From positions 1-64,000 of the forward strand of contig JADJTG010000012.1 in the NCBI GenBank assembly GCA_016711285.1: a stretch of 64,000 bases of DNA. The letters are read 5' to 3'. The position numbers and the translations under genes are program-made. The notes under the pieces are model-generated. The model was not told where the DNA came from, did no database searches, and saw nothing but the letters and a program-made list of their open reading frames with translations. This document shows positions 58,673 through 64,000 of this stretch, in pieces. The stretch's first letter is position 1; each line of letters begins with the position of its first letter. Source of the stretch: Sphingobacteriales bacterium (GTDB taxonomy: Bacteria; Bacteroidota; Bacteroidia; Chitinophagales; UBA2359).

Positions 58673-59375
58673 TAAATGTTGCATAGGTGTAATATTTTAT
58701 CCAATCTCCAAGATTGATGTATTGAGACTGTGGAGTGAGTTGTAAGTTTAGCGGCAGATGCCGATGTCCGAAAATAAAATAATCAATGTGTTGTTGTTGT
58801 AATTTGCGTTGTGCGTACAAAAATAACCATTCTTTTTCTTTTGCTTCAAATTTATCGGGTTCGCGCTTTTCCTGAGCGGCACGGCTGCGGCGCGAAAAAT
58901 AAGAAGCTACTCGCATAGAAAGGTCGGGGTGCAGCTGCCTGAAACTCCATTGGCAAAGGGGGTTGATGAAGAGTTTTTTCATTGTTTTGTAGCCGTAATC
59001 GCCGGGACCCAAACCATCGCCGTGACCGATGAAAAAGGTTTTTCCGCCAATTTCGCGCACGATGGGCTGGCGATACACCGGAATTTGGAGCTCCTGCTCA
59101 AAATAGTCGCGCATCCAAAGGTCGTGGTTGCCGGTGAATGCGTAAATCTCTATGCCCGCATCGCGGAGTTGAGCCAATTTTCCCAACAAACGAATAAAGC
59201 CGCGCGGCACTACGGTTTTGTATTCAAACCAATAATCAAACAAATCGCCCACTAAATAAATCGCCTGTGCATCGGCGGCTATCGCATCTAACCAACGCAC
59301 AAATTTTTTTTCTCTTTCCAAACTGGCGGCAAAATCAGGCGTACCCAAATGCAAATCGGAGGCAAAATAAATCAA
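58635..59375 (-). CDS. lpxH: UDP-2,3-diacylglucosamine diphosphatase
   Basis: 246 residues. LpxH hydrolyses UDP-2,3-diacylglucosamine to lipid X in lipid A synthesis on the inner-membrane face. All calcineurin-type metal motifs are present: ASDLHLG, GDLFDYW, GNHDLWM, GHGDGLG and FGHRHLP. Length is typical. The start is TTG (59375): no ATG is in frame before a TAA further upstream, and the TTG is immediately followed by the conserved IYFASDLH strand. It is the second gene of the run and overlaps the next gene. Confidence 0.92.
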   Translation of the reverse strand: MIYFASDLHLGTPDFAASLEREKKFVRWLDAIAADAQAIYLVGDLFDYWFEYKTVVPRGFIRLLGKLAQLRDAGIEIYAFTGNHDLWMRDYFEQELQIPVYRQPIVREIGGKTFFIGHGDGLGPGDYGYKTMKKLFINPLCQWSFRQLHPDLSMRVASYFSRRSRAAQEKREPDKFEAKEKEWLFLYAQRKLQQQHIDYFIFGHRHLPLNLQLTPQSQYINLGDWIKYYTYATFNGETAQLLTFNH

Positions 59376-59425
59376 ATGTGTAGGAGTGGAATGGGTTTTT
59401 TAATTTTTTTAGCGATAAGAAGAAG

Positions 59426-60352
59426 CTATTTCAAAAAGATGTTTTTTGAAAAAATACTTTTTTTCTTGCCTTTGTGTAAGTAAAAATCCAAACGCCCCAA
59501 AGCAATACCTGCATACCCCACTTGATTGATGATGACCTCTTCGCCGTCAAGATTGCGCTCAATAACGGGTGCAGGGAGCAAAGTATGGGTGTGCCCACCC
59601 AAAATCACATCTATATTCCGGCTTTTCCATGCGAGAATTTTATCGTTTACGTCATTATTATCTCTGCTTTCGTAGCCCAAATGCGACAAGCACACCACCA
59701 AATCGCAACGTTGCTTTTCGCGCAGGTAGCGCGCCACTGTATTGGCTTTTTCGATGGGGTCTTCATATACAACGGATTTGCTCAGTTCGGTGGGTATCAA
59801 TCCTTCCAAACGCACCCCCACGCCCAAAACACCGATTTTGATACCGCTTTGTTCAAATATCATAAAAGGTTGCGCTTTTTCGTGCAAAGGTGTTTGGCGC
59901 AGGTCGTAGTTGCAGTTGAGCATCGGAAATTTTGCCAAATCGGTCAATTTTGCCAACTGCTCAAAGCCGCCGTCAAAATCGTGGTTGCCGATAGTGGAGG
60001 CGATGTAGTTCATTTCGTTCATCAGCTTAAACTCCAACTCGCCGCCATAGATATTGAAATAAGGCGTGCCCTGCAAAATATCGCCCGAATCAAAAAGGAG
60101 CACATTGGGCGTTTCGTGGCGAATTTGGCGCAGCAGCGTCATGCGACGTGCCACACCACCCAAGCCCGCATATTTGCCGCCATCTGCCGGAAACGGCTCA
60201 ATACGGCTGTGCACATCGTTGGTATGCAAAATGGTAATCTGTACCGAAGTTTTGGCATTGCCCAAAACCTCCTCCCAAGGCAAACCCGCCATACTGAGCG
60301 TAGCAAGCCCCCAAGCGGATTGTTGAACGAAAGTGCGGCGATTGATCATCAT
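59426..60352 (-). CDS. metallophosphatase, 5'-nucleotidase N-terminal domain only
   Basis: 308 residues from the ATG at 60352 (a second at 60349). A twin-arginine-like signal (NRRTFVQQSAWGLATLSMAG) suggests periplasmic export. The 5'-nucleotidase family metallophosphatase core shows LHTNDVHSRIEPF, DSGDILQGTPYF, GNHDFDGG, CLSHLGYESR and GGHTHTLL. The nucleotide-binding C-terminal domain is missing; in many Bacteroidota it is a separate gene, but none is adjacent. A TAAATTTG box at 60378-60371 lies about 20 bases upstream. First gene of the minus-strand envelope run; 50 bases before lpxH. Confidence 0.87.
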   Translation of the reverse strand: MMINRRTFVQQSAWGLATLSMAGLPWEEVLGNAKTSVQITILHTNDVHSRIEPFPADGGKYAGLGGVARRMTLLRQIRHETPNVLLFDSGDILQGTPYFNIYGGELEFKLMNEMNYIASTIGNHDFDGGFEQLAKLTDLAKFPMLNCNYDLRQTPLHEKAQPFMIFEQSGIKIGVLGVGVRLEGLIPTELSKSVVYEDPIEKANTVARYLREKQRCDLVVCLSHLGYESRDNNDVNDKILAWKSRNIDVILGGHTHTLLPAPVIERNLDGEEVIINQVGYAGIALGRLDFYLHKGKKKSIFSKNIFLK

Positions 60353-60718
60353 AAACCAAAAAATTAAATTCAAATTTACAGCCTTTATGATATAATGAAA
60401 GGCTTTTTTGTAAAAATTATTTTTGTCTGTGTATAATAATGTATAATAAAAACAAATACACGCGGCAAATAATGGTAACAATAAAATAAGGCGGCTTGTT
60501 TTTTAATCATCTGTCGTTCAATTATATTTTTTAATTTTTGCATCGCCTTTGCTGTATTTTTTTCGTTTTGTCATAAAAAGGCACACATTTTGCTTGTATA
60601 AATTGTTGTACAAAAACAATGCTGCATTGTACAAAAAACACATAAAGTGTTACTTCAATAACACAGAGATGTATTACATGTATGCTGCTGATAAAAAACC
60701 GCCAAGTTATATAAATAT
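60353..60718. other. 366-base divergent intergenic region
   Basis: Holds the minus-strand -7 box (60378-60371), an imperfect hairpin GCCTTT (60381-60386) with AAAGGC (60398-60403) followed by a T-run on the plus strand, and two copies of TTGTACAAAAA near 60606 and 60628. No gene recognised. Confidence 0.4.
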
Positions 60719-62101
60719 ATGTATTTCCGTTTTAACTCCCTGCTACCATTGTTATGCTATATTACTTTATTATGGCATAGCCCTCAATTGGCTGCACAAT
60801 TTGTTTGCAATGATTTGAATTTTCAGCTCACCGGAGCACAGATGTTTCATTGCCAAACCGATGTAGTCAATCCCAACAGCCCTAATTTCAACCTGATCAG
60901 TGCCGTTAATATCAGTGGTGGCACTTTTTCGGGAAACGGCATGCAGGGCAATATTTTTTATCCGGCTTTGGCACAGGTGGGGGCAAATGCCATCACTTAT
61001 ACCGTTATCAACGACAACGGTGATGTATGCACCGACACACAAACTATTTATGTAGATGCCGTGAGTATTATGCCTGAAATTACAGCTACCGACAGCCTTT
61101 TTTGCAGCAGCGACCCGCCACTGGCTTTAAGTGGCAATCTCGACGGCAACCCCAACGCCACTTGGCTCATTGACAATCAGGTGCAGGTGGGCGGTGTATT
61201 AGACCCCCTCTTGCTCAACAGCGGCGAGCATATAGTTACGCTTTTTTATTTGGAGCCGAGCAACGGCTGCGTTGCAGATGATACTTTGCAAATAGAAATA
61301 TTTGAGCCGGCGGCTACTTTTATTACTGCCGATTTTGAAAGACACGGCGAAGACTGTGATGTATCGCTTGCAGATACTTTATTTTTTACGGGCGGCATCA
61401 TTCCCGAAGGTTTGGAATTGGAGTGGATATTGCCCCCGCAAGGCACTATCATCAGCCAAACCGACAGCATCGCTATTGTATCGTGGAGCGAAGCGGGTAA
61501 TTACGAAGTACAACTGAATTTGACACAACACCCCTGCTACGAAGGATTGACCACTGCTCAGTTTATCGTCAAAAATGATTTGTCGGTGGATGCAGGCGAA
61601 AATATGGTGCTTTCGCAAATGCAGGATATTGTTTTAGACCCTGTTGTTACGGGCAATAATTCGGCAAACTGGGTGTATGAGTGGCAACCCGCCACCGGAT
61701 TGAGCTGCACGGATTGCCTCACGCCGACTGCTACGGTGGAGGCTTCGCAAACTTATATGCTCACGGTGTACGACAACTTGGGCGGCTGCGCCGACAGCGA
61801 CCAAATCAGCATTGTTCTCAACCTCAGCAAAGATATTTTTGTACCCAATGCCTTTACGCCCAACGGCGACAATCTGAATGACGAATTGCAGGTATTCGGT
61901 AGCAATATCGCCGATATGCATCTCCAAATTTTTGACCGTTGGGGGCAGTTGGTATTTGAAAGCAAAAATACCGATGCCGTATGGGACGGCACTTATCGCG
62001 GAAAACCTTTAAATGCCGCCGTATTTACTTATACGCTTGATGTGCATTTCGGCGATGGCACTCAACAATTGCTGCAAGGCAATATTACACTCATTCGTTA
62101 A
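60719..62101 (+). CDS. secreted protein with gliding-motility-type (T9SS type B) C-terminal domain
   Basis: 460 residues. Signal peptide (FNSLLPLLCYITLLWHSPQLAAQ). The middle has two to three PKD/Ig-like beta-sandwiches with Cys pairs (LFCSSDPPLALSG, CVADDTLQIEIF, HPCYEGLTTAQFIV). The final 90 residues carry the type B sorting signature IFVPNAFTPNGDNLNDELQV and IFDRWGQLVFES, ending GNITLIR. Type B cargo is exported by T9SS and often remains bound to a partner PorP/SprF protein, which is the next gene 39 bases downstream. The role is probably adhesive or gliding related. Confidence 0.9.
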   Translation: MYFRFNSLLPLLCYITLLWHSPQLAAQFVCNDLNFQLTGAQMFHCQTDVVNPNSPNFNLISAVNISGGTFSGNGMQGNIFYPALAQVGANAITYTVINDNGDVCTDTQTIYVDAVSIMPEITATDSLFCSSDPPLALSGNLDGNPNATWLIDNQVQVGGVLDPLLLNSGEHIVTLFYLEPSNGCVADDTLQIEIFEPAATFITADFERHGEDCDVSLADTLFFTGGIIPEGLELEWILPPQGTIISQTDSIAIVSWSEAGNYEVQLNLTQHPCYEGLTTAQFIVKNDLSVDAGENMVLSQMQDIVLDPVVTGNNSANWVYEWQPATGLSCTDCLTPTATVEASQTYMLTVYDNLGGCADSDQISIVLNLSKDIFVPNAFTPNGDNLNDELQVFGSNIADMHLQIFDRWGQLVFESKNTDAVWDGTYRGKPLNAAVFTYTLDVHFGDGTQQLLQGNITLIR

Positions 62102-62140
62102 TTTTTTAAGTTCAAGCATACAGGTACCCCAAAAAAATAA

Positions 62141-63187
62141 ATGACTATGCTGCATTATTTATATCGTTTTCTTTTGATAGGCTGTTGGGCGATAACTGCC
62201 TCGGCTCAAGATATTCATTTTACCCAAAATTATTCCACACCCCTTGCTGTTAATCCTGCTATGACGGGCTTATTCAACGGCGATGCCCGCTTCAATGCTA
62301 TTTATCGCAATCAGTGGAGCAGTGTGATGCAGAGTCCTTACAAAACGGTTGCCGTTTCGGGCGATGCCAAGTTGTTGCCTTCGGGCAGTGGCGGCGACAA
62401 CTGGCTGAGTGGCGGCTTGTCTTTTTTTTCCGACCGCGCCGGTGCTGTATCTTTGAGTACCTATCTTTTAGATGCTTCGCTGGCTTATAATCTGATGCTC
62501 GGCGAGGGGCATCATGTGTCGGTGGGCTTGAGCGGCGGCGCAGCGCAACAATCTTTTGATGAGCAAGCGGCACAGTTTGGCAGCCAATACGACGGCTCTT
62601 TTAACGGCAATATGGCTTCGGGCGAAGTTTTTGACCGCACCGCCGTTTGGTATATGAATGTAGGAGCCGGTTTGATGTATTATTATGCACCTGCTGCCCG
62701 CAATTATTGGTACGGCGGTATGGCGGTGTATCATGCCAATAGCCCTTCTGCCAATTTCTTTGAAGAAAGCCGTGAAAAAATTGCTCAGAAATTAGTGTTT
62801 CAGGTGGGAGGGAGCATACCCGTAGCCCGCTATATTGATATAGTACCCAATGTGTATTTCTTTTATCAGTCGCCGGAGCGCATGGTAGATGTGGGCACAC
62901 AAGTGCGCTATATTTTACAAACTTTTTCGCAAACGGGTACTTTCAATGCGGTGAGTATAGGTGCGGGGGCGCGGGTGAACGGCGGCGGCGCGGGCAGCGA
63001 TGCTATTTGGGCAAGTGCTGCCGTTGATGTCAATCGGTTTACGGTGGGTTTGAGCTACGATTTTAATATATCACCTTTGAATATAGCGAGCAACGGACGC
63101 GGGGCAATGGAGGTTTCGGTGGCTTATTTGGCAGGGTTTCGCCCGCCACGCCGCGCAGGGTCTCCTGTTAATTGTCCAAGATTTTAG
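62141..63187 (+). CDS. PorP/SprF-family T9SS outer-membrane protein
   Basis: 348 residues with a signal peptide ending near AITASAQ (about 23). The start of the mature part, DIHFTQNYSTPLAVNPAMTGLF, is the family hallmark, followed by ARFNAIYRNQWSSV and a long series of barrel strands, ending in FNISPLNIASNGRGAMEVSVAYL. PorP/SprF proteins localise or anchor particular T9SS type B substrates at the surface. Two ATGs (62141, 62147) are in frame. It is encoded 39 bases after a type B cargo gene, a common pair in Bacteroidota. Confidence 0.92.
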   Translation: MTMLHYLYRFLLIGCWAITASAQDIHFTQNYSTPLAVNPAMTGLFNGDARFNAIYRNQWSSVMQSPYKTVAVSGDAKLLPSGSGGDNWLSGGLSFFSDRAGAVSLSTYLLDASLAYNLMLGEGHHVSVGLSGGAAQQSFDEQAAQFGSQYDGSFNGNMASGEVFDRTAVWYMNVGAGLMYYYAPAARNYWYGGMAVYHANSPSANFFEESREKIAQKLVFQVGGSIPVARYIDIVPNVYFFYQSPERMVDVGTQVRYILQTFSQTGTFNAVSIGAGARVNGGGAGSDAIWASAAVDVNRFTVGLSYDFNISPLNIASNGRGAMEVSVAYLAGFRPPRRAGSPVNCPRF

Positions 63188-63311
63188 CGGCTGTTTTATT
63201 TAAAAGAGCCGCTATCTGTTGCAACAAACAGATAGTTTGTTTTTTATCCGCAGTTCAGAATTAAAAAATTTTGTACTGCGGATTTTTCTATTCAAACTTT
63301 GTCAAAGTTTG
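63186..63311. terminator. three successive hairpins and a palindrome after the PorP/SprF gene
   Basis: AGCGGCT (63186) with AGCCGCT (63207-63213); TATCTGTT (63213) with AACAGATA (63227-63234), followed by T-rich sequence; TCCGCAGT (63247) with ACTGCGGA (63275-63282), followed by TTTTT. Then a 9-bp palindrome CAAACTTTG-T-CAAAGTTTG (63293-63311). The second and third hairpins look like terminators; the palindrome resembles a REP-type element. Confidence 0.6.
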
Positions 63312-63330
63312 AACTTTTACAAAGTTGAGC

Positions 63331-63677
63331 AACCGAATTGGCAGTGGGCAACTATCGCGGCGGTTTGAGCCTTTACAGTGCCACTACTTACAGTGCAATT
63401 TTTGAGGCGGCGGCACCCGCGAAGTTGCAGTTGTTGCAAGCTGTCCCCAATCCGGTGGCGCAGGGTGCTTGTCGTTTGCAATGGCAGCCAATGCACCCCG
63501 ACAACAAGGACGGCTTATTGCGTTTGAGCGTTTATACCGCGCTCGGCACTTTGGTAAGCGAGCAAACGCTACCGCCCGACACTTCGGAAATGCTGCTGCA
63601 CACCGAAAACTGGCTAAGTGGTGTGTATATCGTGCAACTCAAAAAAGGGACTTCGGTGGTGGCAAGCGGCAAAATAG
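63331..63677 (+). repeat. 347-bp long-distance direct repeat, copy 2
   Basis: Matches 9653-9999 with five substitutions. The left edge is preceded by a 9-bp palindrome; the right edge falls one base after GGCAAAATA. Confidence 0.9.
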
Positions 63678-63691
63678 CAGTGGTGGAATAA
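63331..63691 (+). pseudogene. 5'-truncated copy of a T9SS sorting domain
   Basis: Encodes about 118 residues starting in mid-domain (MAVGNYRGGLSLYSATTYSA) with no start, signal peptide or ribosome binding site. It repeats the last blade and sorting domain of the gene at 7785-10016 (347 bases, five substitutions). It then ends in its own short tail (KIAVVE) with TAA at 63689-63691. It has no export signal and cannot act alone. Gene fragment left by a duplication or recombination, or a mis-join in assembly. Confidence 0.85.
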
Positions 63692-63714
63692 CAAAGAAAA
63701 GTGGTGTGTTTTTT

Positions 63715-64000
63715 TTATACACTTGCTTTTTTCTTTGCTACATATAATACTACCTTTTTTATAACCAATTTATGTATCGCACGCATTAAAGTTTCCATTA
63801 TCTCATAATCGGGTTTGCTGTCTTTTACAGGGAGAGAAATATCCAATTCGTCTGCGTCTTTTGCATAAAAATTTCTGCCATAATGAAATTGTCCATTATA
63901 AGATGATTTGTGAATGGCAGATGTTATAAATATTGATGCGAATTTTGGCAGATTTTCAGTATGAACAACAGCAATATGGTCATCACCACCATACTTATAA
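63715..64000 (-). CDS. 3' end of a probable restriction-modification target-recognition protein
   Basis: The minus-strand frame is open from the window edge to a TAA at 63717-63715, giving the last 94 residues of a longer protein. It contains YKYGGDDHIAVV, SSYNGQFHYGRNFY, DADELDISLPV and KPDYEIMETLMRAI. This arrangement resembles the C-terminal specificity (TaqI-like/HsdS-like) domain of Type IIG enzymes or S subunits, where such a strand-helix pattern ends the target-recognition domain. The assignment rests on resemblance from memory. Nothing of the catalytic part is inside the window. Confidence 0.5.
   Translation of the reverse strand, partial: YKYGGDDHIAVVHTENLPKFASIFITSAIHKSSYNGQFHYGRNFYAKDADELDISLPVKDSKPDYEIMETLMRAIHKLVIKKVVLYVAKKKASV

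Noticed and set aside
59522..60367. 281-codon frame antisense to the metallophosphatase
   Set aside because: The minus-strand frame carries all phosphatase motifs; the antisense frame has none.

Overview
The window reads as chromosome of a Bacteroidota bacterium, most likely a Saprospiria/Chitinophagia-type lineage. The evidence is type IX secretion (T9SS) sorting domains on at least five proteins, a gliding-type C-terminal domain next to a PorP/SprF protein, a PorV-like protein next to a very large PorU-like C25 protease, several TAnnTTTG -7 promoter elements, no visible CIRCE upstream of groESL, and many Bacteroidota-only families (DUF2490, OMP_b-brl-type barrel). Most genes are housekeeping, cell envelope or secretion genes. 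I see no rRNA, no complete tRNA, no CRISPR array and no prophage.

Layout. 1-7.4 kb: badly frameshifted fatty-acyl-CoA ligase, xerD, an aldehyde dehydrogenase, a membrane HDIG phosphohydrolase, and a Glu/Leu-type dehydrogenase with an in-frame amber codon. 7.8-14.7 kb: two T9SS cargo proteins around a permease, rbfA and DUF2490 block on the minus strand. 14.8-24.6 kb: nrdB with a compact cluster of DnaA boxes, groESL, an S41 protease with queD, and a UvrD/PcrA helicase. 24.8-29.8 kb: a tandem-repeat T9SS protein and a helical-repeat protein, bracketed by two decayed tRNA-like direct repeats. 30-38 kb: a secreted repeat protein, an outer-membrane barrel, a glycosyltransferase, a truncated transposase, a lytic transglycosylase and a second acyl-CoA ligase. 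37.8-44.2 kb: PorV-like plus PorU-like T9SS pair, followed by a candidate small RNA. 44.5-50 kb: lipoprotein, alpha/beta hydrolase and a 1203-residue beta-helix T9SS protein. 50.4-52.1 kb: damaged lepA. 52.1-60.4 kb: a compact minus-strand envelope cluster (metallophosphatase, lpxH, propeller-like protein, LTA-synthase-like sulfatase, DUF4153, third acyl-CoA ligase). 60.7-63.2 kb: type-B sorted protein plus PorP/SprF. At the right edge lie a 347-bp near-identical copy of the sorting domain from the 7.8-10 kb gene and the 3' end of a probable restriction-modification target-recognition protein.

How it works together. The secretion theme dominates: cargo with type A or type B sorting domains, a candidate sortase with its PorV/PorQ-family partner, and a PorP/SprF protein usually paired with type B cargo. 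The 52-60 kb cluster adds lipid A and envelope functions.

A second theme is damage. Seven otherwise conserved genes carry frameshifts, an in-frame stop or, in lepA, a loss of about 33 codons. Most of the single-base events lie in homopolymers, which looks more like sequence or assembly error than biological decay, but only raw reads can decide. The most interesting unexplained signals are the DnaA-box cluster at nrdB, the orphan promoter-terminator unit at 44.4 kb, the tRNA-remnant repeats around 24.8-29.7 kb, a pair of MITE-like elements, the copied sorting-domain cassette at 63.3 kb and repeated motifs between groES and the S41 protease gene.
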